Assembly (NCBI GenBank): GCA_013397075.1
Contig: VWZS01001918.1
Location: forward strand, 1,018,214 to 1,082,213
Reading direction: 5' to 3'
Source of the DNA: Rhabdornis inornatus
Taxonomy: Eukaryota > Chordata > Aves > Passeriformes > Rhabdornithidae
DNA length: 64,000 nucleotides
Below, one piece after another: positions 13,610 to 28,468 of this stretch. The notes under the pieces were generated by a model, which saw nothing but the letters and a program-made list of their open reading frames with translations, was not told the origin of the DNA and ran no database searches. The position numbers were made by a program, and so were the translations under genes. Every line of letters starts with the position of its first letter. Position 1 is the stretch's first letter.

Positions 13610-13731
13610 CTACAGCTCTATCTGCAATGGATGCTTTTTGCATAAAAACTTGTCTACCTCAGATCTTTCTCTACAGCTCTATCTGCAATGGATGTTTTTT
13701 GCATAAAAACTTGTCTACCTCAGATCTTTCT
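13610..13731. repeat. 61-bp tandem duplication, two copies
   Basis: Copy 1 (13610-13670) and copy 2 (13671-13731) begin CTACAGCTCTATCTGC and match except for one C/T difference (GGATGC versus GGATGT). The copies abut with no spacer. Near identity points to a recent local duplication, possibly polymorphic, or to an assembly repeat. Confidence 0.95.
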
Positions 13732-16700
13732 GATTTTTTCCCACTGTTCTATGTCCTATCATGATCTAAAATTCATCATTCTGTAACAATGTCTGCTTTC
13801 TCTCATACTTCTTTTTACGATCCCCTTTGGAGGCTCTGTATAAAGATGCATAGTGCTCCATTTTTTATAGCTTCATAAAATGTAATGGCAAAAACCCCAT
13901 TAGCTAATCTGGTTGACTACCTTTGAAACATAGGCTGTAGAATTTCACCTGGTTATCCTTGCACTGAGCTGAATAATGTGTACTTGACTGAAGCGTATCT
14001 TCCAGATGGATATCTAGTTTTGATTTGAAGACATCAAAGGCCACTTCCCTGACAGTTTTGAAAACATCAAAGAATACTGAGCTTATGGAAGATAAAAGAA
14101 AAATGAGCTAATTGCCTGGATGCTAAAGGGAAATTTACAGCAAATATTTTGGTCCTATTCTGGCTTTTAAAAATCTGGCTTTCTGGAAAGGCTACTAGCC
14201 CTTATTACACACATATTTTAAAATGGCTTTCTTTTTTTTTTTTTTTTTTTCCTTCTGGATCAAGGCCTCACATGGTAGACGAACTGCTCTTGAGGAAAAA
14301 AAAAGGAAAACAATGCAAGATCTACCATAGTTCAACACTGGCAATCTTTGTAAAGGATAGGCTGAAGCAGAAGAAAATTATCTGCATGAATTTGAAAAAA
14401 GAATATATCATAATCTTTTAGTTAAACTGTAAGATAAAAAAGGGGAAGGGAAACAGAAGAGGTAAAATCATAATTCAACCATCCTAAAGGGATGTATAAT
14501 GTGCCTTTAAAGACTGTTTTCTCTTCCCTTCTCACTCTGTCATAGCAAAATAAAGGTTTGTACTCTTTCCTCCTAATAAGTGTTTTCTTTTCCTGTTCTT
14601 TACATTTATATTTTAAATTTTACATTTTTTTAATATATCACATGCTCTACTTTCCTACTAGAAGAAATGAATAAGAACGCATTTCTGACTAATTTAATTA
14701 GCTAGTAGTATTGTAGGTCAGACACTTTTCCATGTAGGAAGATTAAATTATGTTTAAATGAAGCATTTGTATCTTATTTTTGGCCTTTTCTGAGAGAACT
14801 CAGTTTTGAGCTTGAGTAATCAACTAACACTTTTTTATGTTCTATAACTGAAGTCCATCAGAACTAACCATCTTCAGTCATAGCTTGAACATCTGTTAGC
14901 TGGCATGGGCACAAGGACCATTTGCTAGCTTGAAAATATTTGATAAACAGAATTTTGGCAACAGGTTGAATTAGACTATTGAAAGAACTAAAGAATTATC
15001 AATATTGTTGAAAACAGAATCAAGAATATTATAAAAATTACGTTTCACATTGTGGAAATACATGGCATTTAAAACTACATGAGACTTCCCTAAGAGCAAA
15101 GCTGGGAATAGTGTAAGAGTTTTCTTACACACTTGTTTCATAGATTGGCCTCAATGAACTGTTACTCATGGTAGGAGTTACAAAATAAATTAAAATGAAG
15201 ATTTTTGCTTGGTTTTGCACTAGAACATCTTATCTTCACAGAATATCATGATTCTTCAACAAGGAAACTCTAATGATACTCAATGATACTCTAATAGTTC
15301 ATAGTTTGCCATAATTATCTAGGAAGAGCTCACATTAATTACAAATAACCATTGTTAAATCACATTTTTCTGGCAGTAGGTTCAGCCTTGGACTATGGAC
15401 AGCTCCTGGAAGAGCAAACTCCCTCACAGCCTTTTCCAGGCCATATTCCTATAACATAACCATGTGGGCATGACAAAACCTCAACATTTTATCAGATAGC
15501 TCTATCAATTGATGCATTTGCCATTAAATATCTCTTCTGGTACATCCTCCTGCCCTCCAAGTTTGTAATACTCAAAAAGCCATTGTATGATGACACCTAA
15601 TCTGATGCTCCCTGTCCACACATACTTATCAAGGTGCAACCCATGCCTATTGAGAAACACAAAGGACTTTGACATATTATGCTGAACCTGAGAATTTTTG
15701 ATAGTTACGCATGTGGATACAGCTGTATGCACTTCTCTTCCTATGTGTGTGTAAATAGATTATAGCATAAATGTTGTTGTCTTGGGCCTGTAATTAAGTA
15801 ATTACAATTACTTAATTGTTGCAACTGCATGTAATGCTATTGAATCACTTTATAAATGTTAAGTTAATCAATGGTTAAGTGCTACCATACCCTTTCGCAT
15901 CCTTATCTTTTTGCACTTATATCCTTTGCACCCTTATGTTTTTGCATTCCTGGTGTCCATGTGAATCATTCCAAATTGATTCTAGCCAAATTTTCCTTTG
16001 TATGTTTCATCCATGTAGTAAATAAAAGAGTAAACCATGACATTGAATTCTTTAAAGCTGTTCTTTCACAAATTAATATAAAAACCTGACTTTTGCCAAT
16101 GCATTATATGGTGATTGTTTAAGCAGCCAAAACCCTAATTCACGGCAACTTCCTCTTCAAATATAACATTTAGTGGGTTGAAAAAAGTCTTCCTCAGTCA
16201 CTGAACCAAACTACTTATTCTTTAAGAAATTTAACCCATTATTAATTGTTTTGTTGGAGCTGATAGCGGAAGAAGTGACAGTGAAGAAAAGGCAGAAAAG
16301 ACACAGTTCAGTCTGACTTGGGAAGCACTGTGATGAAATCCACAAGGACAGATCATGCATTCTGTTGGGAAGGAATGAGTAGGATGGGCAGAATGAGACT
16401 AGAAGTGAAATACATTATTACTATTATAAAGGACTGTTCTTATGCTGATCGGGAAAAAAAAAATATCAAAAAACAACATTTGGTATAGAAGTGATCCTGC
16501 ATAGAGTTTACCAAAAAAGACTATTTCACATATATTCATGAACTGCGCTACTGAACCTGCCACACTGCTTTCTATTCCTGTGTTTGTATGGAGCCTGTAA
16601 CAAATTGTTAAATGAAACTAAAATCAAGGCATGCAAAGAGTGATGTAAAAATCGATTAATTGAAGTAGATTTTAGATAATCAGCTGACATAGCTAGTTGC

Positions 16701-17132
16701 TTAAAGCATATCTACTGCATGGAGCTACCCAATATTCTTACTCCCTTTCAGCGAGCTATCAGGATAGGGATGACACCTGAAGACTACTACAAGACCACTT
16801 TCTAAATTTCTTCCCTATTTTTCTTAAACAATATCAGTCCATGAACCAGGACTCCACCTCAAAAGGCACAATGAAGTAGAAAATTTTGTTTCAGAGGCTG
16901 TAAAATGCAGATGCATTACAGACAGAATATAACAGTTGTTTTCTTCCATGAGTGCAGAGTTGGTTTGATAAACAAATGTTTTCTTTAACTGATGAACACG
17001 TTGCTGTGACAGATGAAGACAGCCAGCCTAACAGTCCTTGAAAATTTGTCTTTATATGGTCCTGACGATCCATTTGTAATTTCAAGATTTGTTTGGGTTT
17101 TTAACACCTGTAGTTTCATTAACTACCTGGTA
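13732..17132. other. Noncoding DNA, no gene seen
   Basis: Contains a run of 19 T (14232-14250) and a short palindrome listed separately. A minus-strand open frame at 15505-15732 reads somewhat protein-like but matches no family I recognise, and no splice context supports it. Confidence 0.5.
15792..15817. repeat. AT-rich inverted repeat of homeodomain-like words
   Basis: AATTAAGTAATT (15792-15803) and AATTACTTAATT (15806-15817) are exact reverse complements separated by AC. The arms contain TAATTA/AAGTA words used by homeodomain and NK-type factors. In DNA this AT-rich it could also be chance. Confidence 0.5.
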
Positions 17133-17215
17133 CCTCCTTTTTCTTTTTCTTTTTTCCTTTTTCCTTTTTCTTTTTTTTGCTTTCTTTCTTTTTTACTTTT
17201 TTTTTTAGTAGGATG
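17133..17215. repeat. Pyrimidine-rich (TTTTTC)n low-complexity tract
   Basis: Almost pure C/T on the plus strand, with imperfect TTTTTCC/TTTTTC units and only a few purines. A single N, the first of four in the window, lies about 90 bases downstream at 17304. Confidence 0.8.
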
Positions 17216-17303
17216 ACAGTCTAGTTTCCCCAACAAAAAATCATAAATCTTTGGGATTTGTTCAAATATTTTGTTCTTGCTGTTGTCAGTGTTTGAATAC
17301 AGA

Positions 17304-17304
17304 N
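17304..17304. other. Single ambiguous base (N)
   Basis: An isolated N just before a C-rich stretch (ACCCCTCCTCCCGC). It may mark a collapsed gap or an unresolved base call. Confidence 0.95.
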
Positions 17305-20300
17305 ACCCCTCCTCCCGCATTATCTAGCACCAGATTGAAAACTTTTATTTTGAAGATAAATTTTTCTCTTGTAACTTAACATCCCCTCAAGCATAAATTT
17401 TGGTGTGGATTTTTGTTTTTCTTTGTTTCACACTTTCTCTGTTTAATTTAACCACAACTAAAATTATAATGAATGCAATTTTGTTGAAGTCACTGTCCTT
17501 GGGGACCACCTTGGGAGGTGTTTACTAAGACTTGACCTCCATATTTTTTACAAAGTAAATTAATATAAACTCTAAATCAGCTGCCATTCAGTCAGACACC
17601 AAATTAGATTGCCAAGGTTTTTAAAAAAAGTTAAAAGATCAAAATATTACATTTAAGCTTAACACTTTTTTTTAATACATATTTTCCCAACCGTAAATAC
17701 TTATATGCTTTCATTCTGCTTTTCCATGATCCTTTTAAATAGGAAAAAAATAAAAATCCTAAATAATCCTGGTTAAAATAAAACAGGTACCAAAATTCTT
17801 CTGAGTTTCAAATGATTTTTTATCTACATATATTCTGAGCATCAATCACCATAAGTTTCAAGACAGTGAGTAGGAGTTGAGAGTTACAGCTTCAGGTAGC
17901 AGAGCTTGGCTATGCTCTACTGTCAGAGGCACGGATACTTTCACAAAAGTAAGTCTTAAAAGACCTATCAAAGCCAATGAAATAAGAAAACAAATAACAC
18001 TGTAAATTGAAAAGAATAAGTGTAGTGTTTAATGAGCACTTATAGACCAATAACCTGCAACTAATGTAACTATAGATTTTCACTTTGGCTATTCATAGCT
18101 CTAAAAGGCAGTCATTTGAAGCTATACAGAAAATAGGGTGAAGTGATGGCTAACAGAAATGCATTTTATTAAAAACTAAATTAAATAAGATTAAATTGGA
18201 AGAAGATGAAAAAATCTGCTTAGTTTAATGCACCCTTGGCTGTTTGTATCGTTCAGTCTTGATGGTCTTTTAGCATGTAACATTGTGAGGTCAAAATATC
18301 AGAGCATTTTTTCTGCCATTGCCAGCATTTCTACCAGAAACCACAACTTAGTTTGATACCTCTTACAAATAACTTGTAAGCTTGAAATGCCCTTTAATGA
18401 GTAAGCACCTGACCTTCTAAAGCATCCAATAATGAGGACTGTACATTGCAAACTGTACATTCCTTATGTGGGACTGAACTGAAAAAATCTTTCTTTTTAA
18501 TGGGTACTAGCTCACCAAGGATAGGGCACTTTTTGTTTTAAATAAGTGGTCTCTTTTCAAATAAATGGTCTCATGCCTTTTATACCAGAATATAAATAAA
18601 TTTTCAACAGCTCATTTTCTGCCAGAATTAAGGGAGCTTAGAATCTCAAGATGTAGCCATAGTAAAGATCTATTTTTAGACCACATAGTCCAAACACAGG
18701 TTTTCTAAGACGATGTAAACCACCGATCACAAACACAAGACATGCTGCACATTTACAACATCAAATTGCATTGTTTTTATCTGTTAATGTAATAAACTCA
18801 ATTCAGATGTTGTGGGGCTGATGAACTCTCCCTTATAAATTTGTGCAAACCATGAAGCAAAACCAGGCATCACGTGTTACCACATATCTCAGTATCAGAT
18901 GTGGTATAAGCAAATAAAATACCTGGGATAACAAGAATGCAAGAGTACCCTGGTGATGGAGCCACACGTTGAAAAAAAAAAAAAAAAGAGGTATTTTTAA
19001 TACATTTTACATTTATTTCAGTAAACTTTTAAGTAAAATTTTAAGCAATAAAAGCAAAAAACCTCAAGAAAGAGATTTTATACAATCAGCTATTTAAATT
19101 ATTAAACCCAGATTTTTTGGGGGAGTGAGGACTCTTATTAACTTTCTGTGCACATTTATTGCTCTGGAGAATGTCTGTGTGGGCCTGCCAGGTGTATATG
19201 GATGCCACAACAGCAATCCTTTCACCTACAGAGCTCTGGTATACTTAGAAGGGCACAGTCTGGAGAGTGTTTTCCCATTAAACTTGCAAAGCTACAACAT
19301 GGAAAGCAGCTTGAGTTTCTCAGATCATAAAATGTTTGTCTTTGCTATGTGAAAGAGAAGTTAGGCATCTCTGATGAGTTCAACAAAGCAGGAATGCAAC
19401 CATGTGTTGAATATGTAGAGGCAGAGTGCCTCAGCCTGCTGATGGGAAAATCAAGTTATAACTTAGCAGCAGCAGAACAATTGATTTGAGCACCTTGCTT
19501 TGGAGTGCTGGGACTTGTGGTTTGGAATTTGTTCTCTTGATGAATTAAAAAAAAAAAAATCCTTTTCCCCCCCTACTAACACTGAAACAAACAAACATAA
19601 AAGGGGTATAGGACAGGTAAAGCACTGCTGGGAGTTACCTTCTTATTTATGCTAATTTAAGGATTCAGAGTTAAATATTAATGCGTGCTCATATAGCAAA
19701 GAGCACATTTTCACACCAATCATCTCATCCCCTTGAGAACATACAAAAATATTTGAAGATGTAGGATTTGGGTGCACTCACAGTGAGGTTTGCTGTCAGG
19801 CAGTTGTGACATCACTCTGGAGTAACGATGAACAATGAGCACCTGACCAAGTTTGCTCAGGGATGGTGCCCAGACAATCACAAAGCCAGAATTCCTGGGG
19901 CAGTTTGCCACTGCAGCTGTGTTAGAAGACACGATCACCACTTTACCTCTCTTAGGCTGTTTGCATTTTCTGAGGGTGAAGAATGAGGCAGGATTTCAGA
20001 GGTAATTAGAGGTTGACGACCCATGCCATGAAGAAGTAAAGGAAGATAACTGCTTCTGAAATTCCCATAAAGTCCTTGCTTGTTTCTTGGAAATTTATCC
20101 ACGGAAGCCAGAAATATGTAAAGAAACTGTCTGTAAACTGCAGAAAATAATTCCATTTTTAAAATACATCAGCATTTTAATAAAAATATGATTTGTCTTT
20201 TTTCCCCCCAAGCACATACAATAGACCACAGTTTAGCTATAAAAACAATGCAGTAATCCTGAATTTGCACACTTTTAATTCAGCCATGGCTTTCATCTAA

Positions 20301-21777
20301 GAGTTGCTTAGTATAAATCCTGAGGAGGAAGGAGAAGAAGAAACAAAAACCCTAAAAAACAGGCCATGCTCCACCCTAGTACACTAATGCAAAAATTAAG
20401 AATCAGAATATATTTTAAGCTATATAGCCACATGAACAAAATTAATCTAATTTTTTTTTTAATTGAAAATTTAAAAAAAAAAAAAAAAAGAGGGAAAAAA
20501 GTGAAAGAAATTAATTGAAATTAAAACAACCCCAAAGAAATGGTGGATACACTTCTCTTTGTCCAGAGTGCAATGCAGGAGATCTACAGGACTTTGGAGT
20601 CCAAGTTCAATTCATCTGTCCCTGGAGCTGGGTAACTTCAAGCTACAGGCTACAGTGTAATTCAAGAATTGTTGGATGAGGAATAAAACTCAGATGTATT
20701 CTTTCTCTATAAGTGTGTTGTCCAGTAGGTTAGAATCATTCATTTTTTCCACTCCAGTTCCACTAATGTTGATTTGTCAATGCAAACATTGCTTCCAACA
20801 AAATGACAGAACACTTACCCCAGCAAATCCTATAAGTGAGTAATTACAGCCTTCACTTGAGAAATCTGTATTGTAAGACGAAAAGTACTTGGGCAGAGAC
20901 TGGCAGTCAAAACAGCAATGAGCTGACTTTTGTCTCCTACTGCATAGGAGGAGGTGACTGGTGCTTCTACACCTGTAAAACCTTGTGTGAATGAATTCTC
21001 AAAATAGCTTAAGTGTATAAGAAGATTCAGGGCAGTGATTTCTGATACATCAAAGCCCAGAGAAGGATCCTGCAGTTACTCATAATTTATGTCCTGCATT
21101 ACAGGTTCCTTGCTCAGTTTCTAGTACAACCAACTCGTGATGCAGGGGAAAGTGGACAGAAATGTTCATGAATAACTCCCCTCCTCAGAAAAAAAATTCT
21201 GTTAAGGAGACAAATAGTTTCCTGAGCCCATAAGCAAGGCAGAGATAAGCTTATAAAAACTTATATAAATTTACTCAGGCCCTGAAACTGATCTTGTCCC
21301 CAAAGCATATCCTGAATTATTCTTTCCAAATCTGTTCAGCCGTAACTAGCTTTATCAGTTCCTCAGATAAAATATTAGCACCATGTCTTGTCCTTGGGCA
21401 CCTATTTCTCCTTCTTTAACCAGACTGGGAAATCAGGAAGCTGCATTTAAAAAATCTTTGGCATTCCTGTTGTCATAAGACATAGAATGCTCATCGTTCT
21501 AGTCAAATGTTCCCCTCAGAGCAATTTATAGGGTGGTGGAGCTTGGAATAGCTCCCAACAAGCCACATCCAGTAGACATAACTAGCTTCAGAAGCAGGAA
21601 GCTGGGAGAAATGTAATGAACTTTTAATGAAATTGGTTTCCTTAATGCACAAACTGCTTTCTTAGTGTATTTTCCTGCAGTGTAATCTAATTCAACAGCA
21701 ACACTTATACTGACAGGAGATTTCAAGAAAAAAGGAAGAACAAACAACTTTTAAAATTTTATACAAGAAGATATAAG
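17305..21777. other. Noncoding DNA, no gene seen
   Basis: Holds A runs at 18972-18987 and 20473-20489. The latter lies 12 bases after a T10 run (20451-20460), so the two can fold back on each other. The interval 19125-19550 is fairly GC-balanced and free of simple repeats, with a 75-codon open frame, but nothing marks it as coding. No RNA gene seen. Confidence 0.5.
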
Positions 21778-21956
21778 TGGAACAGGCTCCCTGGAGAAAT
21801 GGTTGTAGCATGAAGCCTGACAGAGTTCAAGAAGAGTTTGGACAATACTCTCAGGCACATGGTGTGGGTTGTGGGGATGTCTTGTGCAGCGCCAGGAGTT
21901 GGACTCAGGGATACTTTTGGGTCCCTTCCAATTCAGCATATTCTGTGATTCTGTAG
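21778..21956 (+). mobile_element. CR1-type LINE, 3' fragment
   Basis: Reads in the CR1 sense direction: TGGAACAGGCTCCCTGGAGA, then AGAGTTCAAGAAGAGTTTGG, then GGAGTTGGACTCAGGG, then GGGTCCCTTCCAATTCAGC, ending in the typical ATTCTGTGATTCTGTAG tail. These are the landmarks of the last 200 bases or so of avian CR1 elements, the dominant LINE of birds. It is 5'-truncated, as most copies are, and too short to encode anything. Confidence 0.9.
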
Positions 21957-24900
21957 CACAGGTAAATTAAAACTCAATGTGAGCTTCAAGGTGCTAGAAG
22001 GTGAGCAGTGGGCAATGGCAATAATTAGAGAAGGGAAAGGGAAAGGAATCACAGGACTTCCACGTAAGCTTCTACATAAGGCTCCACAAAACTGGTGTCA
22101 TACTGCCCTCTCCTCCAGCTGCCTTCCTTAGCAGTATGAAGTCATCAGAGCTAAATCTTCCATCATAATGCCGTTTCTATAAATGCAGATGTTGTAAGGG
22201 CATTAAATATAGGGTTTAGCAGTATTTTAAACCTAACTTGAGGAAAACATTAAGCTATGGTTTGTAAAGGCTTAGGGTTGTTTTAATGCAAATAGTGGAG
22301 TTTTGCATACAATGTACACCTGTTCCATTTTTTTCCATATGGTCACAAAGGAGTCAATCCAACACCATTCTCACTGGATAAATTTTTCACAATTTGTTTA
22401 TTCATAATTCACAAGTAATTTTACATTATTATTACCTAAAGTGTGCACTTAATATTCAGAATAATAAAAGGAGCAATAAAATCTATTCAAGATAAACTTT
22501 ATTCTAATTCTTAGATTTCCACAGGACTGTTTGCTTTCTGAAATCTGCCTTATTGCTTAGCAATCAAAGTCAAAAATAGCTTCCTTCCCACCAGACTCAT
22601 GTTGCCAAAGCATCATTTTGCCGTAAATGCTAAAACCTTTATTATGGTAAAGAATATGGAAAAGTATATGGAAAAAAACCACCCAAAAAACCAAAAAAAA
22701 ACAGGCAAAAAAATTTTGCAGTTACATAATTAAACAAACCTGCAGCCCTGTAAGACTTTAAATGGAGACCACCTCAGTAGTGCTCCTTTGTGTTCTTTTC
22801 CAAAGAGAAATCGACTTCAAATGCCTTAAAAGAATAAACTTAATGCAATGCAATATACTTAGAACAGAGGCAATCAGATAACCCAAACCAAACCATGTAG
22901 GACTTAGCTCTGTCTGAAGTTCCACCAGGGATGCAAAAGGTCCAGATTTTGGCACTATAATCACTGGTTGTACCTTCTTCTCAGAAAGAGAGATGGACTA
23001 TTTAATCATTTTAAATGTTACTAAGGTGCAACTTCATTAAAAAATGCAATCAAAATAGGAATATTGATTACAGCTTTCTCCAAAACAAGTTATAGCCCCA
23101 ACTGGAGAAGAGAAATTTCTATTCCAGTGATCTTCTGTTCCTCTGATGCCACAATCAATATTTTACTCTTCAAGACAGCCAGAAATATTTTATTTTTAAA
23201 GGATATATATACAGTTATTATTCATTTATTTATTATTATTTTTGCAATATGTGGTTTTTTTCCTTGCTGTTTCCTTAAAAAATGAAAATTGTGGGTTTTT
23301 TTAAACTGAGGATGATATAGAGGAAGATTGGTCATGCTTGTGATACCAGGTTTAACCATAGGATATCCATAATATGCTAATATTTATATTTTGTTTATAC
23401 AAAATTTCTGTTTGAATTAAGGAATTGACACCTTCCTAACAAGGGAGTTTCAGATTATTTTTTCTGTAGATTCCCAGCAGAGAAAGACAAAGAGATTTAC
23501 TGTAAGAACTGACTGACACAGCTTATAGCAAGAATGAAGAGCAGGTAAAGGATTTATCAAACATTTAAATAATCAAAGAAGCATTAATGTGAAAAGCACT
23601 TTGCATCTATTGGAATTACTCTTTCACTATACACTTTAAAAACATCACAAAAGCTTTTATGTGTCCTTTTTGCACAAATATTTACACTTGTGCCTGTGTG
23701 CATCCCTATGAGTGAATATGAATGGAAGTACAGTTCCTGACAAATATGTTTGCTTCCTGCAAACACTTCTGAAATTAAACTAACTAGAAAGAGTGTTTAC
23801 TAATTCAAAAACCCCACATGAGAACTGCTGAATATGGAGACTGGCTCCTTAATTGCAGTCATGCAGCATGACAGTCTGATTCTAACTTTTACATATGCAC
23901 AATTAACTAACAGCAGGATCATCCCATCCTTCAGCCAGTCTGGTCAGCTGCCCAGAGATGCTAAATCAGAGGGGTGGTGTGCCTGGAGCACTTTCCAACA
24001 CAGTGTCTGTTACATTGGTTGTTAGATACTCACATACAAGGGAGAGGATTAACAGCATTGTTTTTTCCACAGTAACAATCAAAACAACTTGGGACAGGGC
24101 TGGGTAGCTATCCTGGCACATTGGGGTGGTTTGTGTCAGATATTCAATGCTGACAAAAAACAAACTTCATATCAATGAACAACAGGCCTAAATAATAATC
24201 AGAAAAGAAAAGGAAAATGTTGGAACGGTAGAAAGGAATGATTATAGTTTGGGACTGGAGATCTAACGCAGAAAGCAGCCTTAGGATGCATCACGAAAGC
24301 TTCTATAGACATTCTTAGACTTTTTTTTGTGGCAGGCCAAAATCCATGACACAGTATTTGCAGCAAGACTCAGCAGAATTCAGTTTTTCTGATAACTAAT
24401 CTTGGAAATTATTCACAAGGTTATCATTGTGATTTTATTTTAGAAGTCTATTAAAATATGTTGAGCTAATTACTCAAGTATATATTGGTTCTTATTAAGT
24501 GACTGAAAACACAGAGTCAAAGAGAAGTAGACTAACCCATTTGTAAATTATGATGAGGCTTGCATCCAAAAGGCTTTGGAAGGGAATAATTATGAAACGT
24601 CTGTCATTTCATCATAGCAGTCTGTCTTCAATCAAAGCATGTTGTAAATAGAAGTGTTCAGAAATTATCAAAGGAAACAAAGTTTTGTCAAAAAATGCTA
24701 CTTCATACAATCTGAAGTCTTTCATTTGAAACATCTTGGGTTCAAGGAGGTTTTAGCAAACTCAAGACAGAGTTCAAAGAGAACCCTGCCTGGTTCCCTG
24801 CAGAGTCTGCCTGGGCTACGGACATTGAAAACAGCCACCACAGGTCAGATCAAAACTAAATTATAAAGACACTTCCAGTGAACTTGGAATCCCAGTTTTG

Positions 24901-27900
24901 GGCCAACTTTGCTTATGAGGTATTTTTACTGCTATTTAAAAAGATATCTAGCAGCTAGAGCTCAGGAGAGAGTTTTTCATAGAGTAGATTTTTATCTTCA
25001 AGAAGAGCAACATAAATGATTTAAAATTAGAAAAATATGACTAAAATTCACATTGTTTTTCTGCTGTAATCGCTAAAGAGTCTTTGAAATTAAAACAAAC
25101 TAGCCTACACCTGACTTTTAAAGAATGTATACATTAAATACATATATGTAAAAATTAAATTTCCTAGTGTTACAGATTCCTGCCTCACAGCGCTTCATTT
25201 GCTATATTTGGTGAATTTGGAAAAAAACTCACATACTTAGTGTTCATTACCAGAATGTAAGGGGAAAACATAAATTCATGCACACATAAATTATGAGTAC
25301 AGTGATTTTACATAAATATGCTCAGGGTCATTTTTTATTCAGGAGACAAATGTATAAAATCTTAGAAGAGTAACTTTTCCATACTTTGATTTTGTTATAA
25401 TGGTTTCAGGTATCTCTTGATACCATTAATAAAGTGTTTCAAGGTTGTAATATATAGGGACTATGTCTATAGCATACATAGGTATGGATATATAAGTATT
25501 CAAATTAGTGGGTATATTTTCAGCAATATAGAGCACTTGGTGGTGGTAAAAGCATTAAAATATGCTTGGAATACCATTGCATTTGTTTTTTTTTCTTCAC
25601 CAAAGAGACTAGCAAACATATCAAGTATAAAGGATTTGCATACCTTGTTGGAATGTTTCCTGCCTCAGATCATGCTTGCATAGCACACCATGCTAACATA
25701 GGAAGAGTCAGTAGACTAACTGAAGGGTACTCATCCAGGCAAATAAATGTTTTAGCATTATCATCTTGTGCAAGATACCTAACACAGCACTGTTTTTAAA
25801 GCTCGTAAAAGATTTCAAATAGTTTTTGAAATCCAGATTTTTTTCTGAGCCCTTCTGTCTGCACTAAAAATAAGAACAGTGGTGTGTTTCTTATCAACTT
25901 ATTTGAAAGAAGAATCCTATTGAAAACTAAACTCATTTCAGTTACATGCTGAAATGATTGTGCTAAAGGGCCTTACTGTATAAATGGAGCACACAAGCCA
26001 AAAACAATACAAACGTTTAGCTGCTGGCTTTAGCCAGTCTCTTTCAGTGCAAATCATAATTGCTTTAGGACTTTCTGAATCCACTTTTGAATTCAAAGCT
26101 TCAGACAAATAATTGGATTTCCTGAAAACATGCTGAGCTATGTTGCTCTCCCTGTCTTGCTTCATGTCCTCAGGGCTCCAGTCTCTGCTTTATATCAAGC
26201 TGCACCTAGTAGGCTAATTGGAGGGATGGGTAGATCACTCTGCATTAACATGTCCATCTGTATTAAATAAAATCTCTTCAACAGGCTTTGTCATCTTCAC
26301 CAGAATTATCACTTCAGAGCTGAAAAAACAGGAAATCAAGTAAAAGTGTCTGTGTAATTTACCAATGGCTCTGGTGTCTTAGCCCTGTAGACCTATGATC
26401 CAAGCCAATTATATTCTACTTGACTTATTTTTACAGTACTTTGACATTGTATACTCACTTCATGTGTCTCACTGACTGCAGGGCAGCTCTAAATATGCTC
26501 TGGGCTATCTGCCTAGACATTTCTTGCTCTAGGTAAAGTACAGTTGAAACACATTTGAGTTTGATCTGTGAGGCTTGTAAATATGTAATATCAAAGATTA
26601 AGCCCTTCAGTTTCCCAGTATTGTGACAGGTGTACAAAAGGTATCATATTAACAAATGAGGTGTGGCTTTTTTCATTGTTGTTGTGTAACATTAATAGCA
26701 TATAATAAGCTGGTGACACTTTTTCCCACATTTGTGAAAAGATGAATAATCAATCTAGAGTGGCTGCTGAGACAAAAAAATCCCCAAAACAAACCACCCT
26801 GTATTAATTGCTGATGATATGTCTGGGGTCAGGTTTGAACTAAGAGTTCTCCGACATAGCTGTGTTCAGATTCTGAAAATATTTGCACCTTCTTGCCCAC
26901 CTCACTCTGCTGGAAAACACTAAACCCCAGTACTATGAGAACACAGTATTCCTCTAATGGAGGTTTGGATGGCTTCACTTAAGACATTCAAGAAAATGGC
27001 ATAAGAATGCTGACAGACATTCTTGTCTTGTAATGAGATGTACTTCTCATTCCTGAGCATGCTACTTGCAGCCCCATTTGCCACTGTTACCATCTTTACC
27101 TTTTTTTCTTTCCTTTCTGTTCCAAGTATTTCAGACAATAGTGACACCTCTCTACCTTTCACAGAAAGCAGCTGTCTTCTGCAACCTCTGTCTATTAGCT
27201 TGATGGTGTTTGATTTACAGTTCTGCTTCTTTGAGGCCTTCTTATTTTCTCTTTTTCTTTTTTTTTTTTTAATGAGTTGTTCATAAAGGCTGCTGCGGTC
27301 TTAGATTCTAACATAGTGTACTTCCAAAATGGCAGGAGCCATTTTGCATAGCTGCAGCAGGAAAGTTGCCAATACTGCAAAAAAAGCATGCATAAAAATA
27401 TTAATGTGCAGAAGCATATGTACCTGACAATCGTTTCCATTTTATTGCTCTTCTGGTATGGGTCTGCAATAGTTTATGGTTGTTTTTGTATCCTACAGTT
27501 TATTTTTCATGATATATCCTTAGAGTCTTACTGGATAAGACGACAGGCCTAGTGCCAGAATTCTGTCTTCTGTCAGTGGCTAAGAGGGGATACTGCCACC
27601 TGCTTCCCATGAGACAGTGTGTATCAGCAAACCACAAGTCACCTCAGGGCTTATCCTCTCCTCTATGCCAAATCTGAACACAGCATTACTCCTTACCCCC
27701 TTACCAACCCTTTTGAGCTCCACAAGTTACCTCTCTCCACGTTGAAAAGTGACTATACATTCTTACTTTCTCTGTCATGTTTCTCAGCCAGTTTTTATTT
27801 ATATAAAAACTTTCTTAATTTTGCTAAGGCTACTCGGTTTCCTTCACATCCTGCCTAATTCAGGACTTCCTCCTCTAAGAGAAGATCCTCAGCAAGCTTT

Positions 27901-28468
27901 TCTTTTGGCACTGTGGATGTTTCTTACTCTTGGTTTGGCACAGCTGGGGCACTGTTACAGCCTCTGCCAATTATGGATGGATCTTATTACTGAGGTTAAG
28001 TTTTAACCCACTCATTCTCACCATCATTTGAAGATGTGTAATAATTTTGACAAACCTTAATGGCCATTCCAGATGCCCATTTATTGTGGAGTGACCCACA
28101 AACTATCACATTACAAATGGTCACAAAAACATACTCACCATCTGTGATGATGTTTGAGTTTTGTATACAACTCCTGATATATAAACCAGGAATTTAGTTA
28201 TGCTTTGTAGTAGAAAAGTTGGTCAAACCTGGAATTAAATCTGAATATTAAACAGAATATAGCATCTTACATCTTTAAGAACTGATATCTTTTTTCAGAA
28301 ACCAAATTTAGTTTGATGAAGACACCCTCTGTGAAAAATGTAGCTGTAACCATTATTGATCAGACTACATTTACAATTATTCCATTTTTGTACAGATAAG
28401 AGGTATTAAGACAAACTGAGAAAAAAAAAATCTGTAACTCAACACAGAATGGTATGTTCACAGGACAA
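21957..28468. other. Noncoding DNA, no gene seen
   Basis: AT-rich unique sequence with many small overlapping open frames on both strands and no recognised family. A short inverted repeat, CAAAATGGC/GCCATTTTG with a 4-nt loop, lies near 27325-27350. The interval 24500-24650 looks non-repetitive and could be conserved, which is untested. Confidence 0.5.

Noticed and set aside
15505..15732. Minus-strand 75-codon frame with a protein-like look
   Set aside because: No family match, stops in continuing frames on both sides and no splice context.
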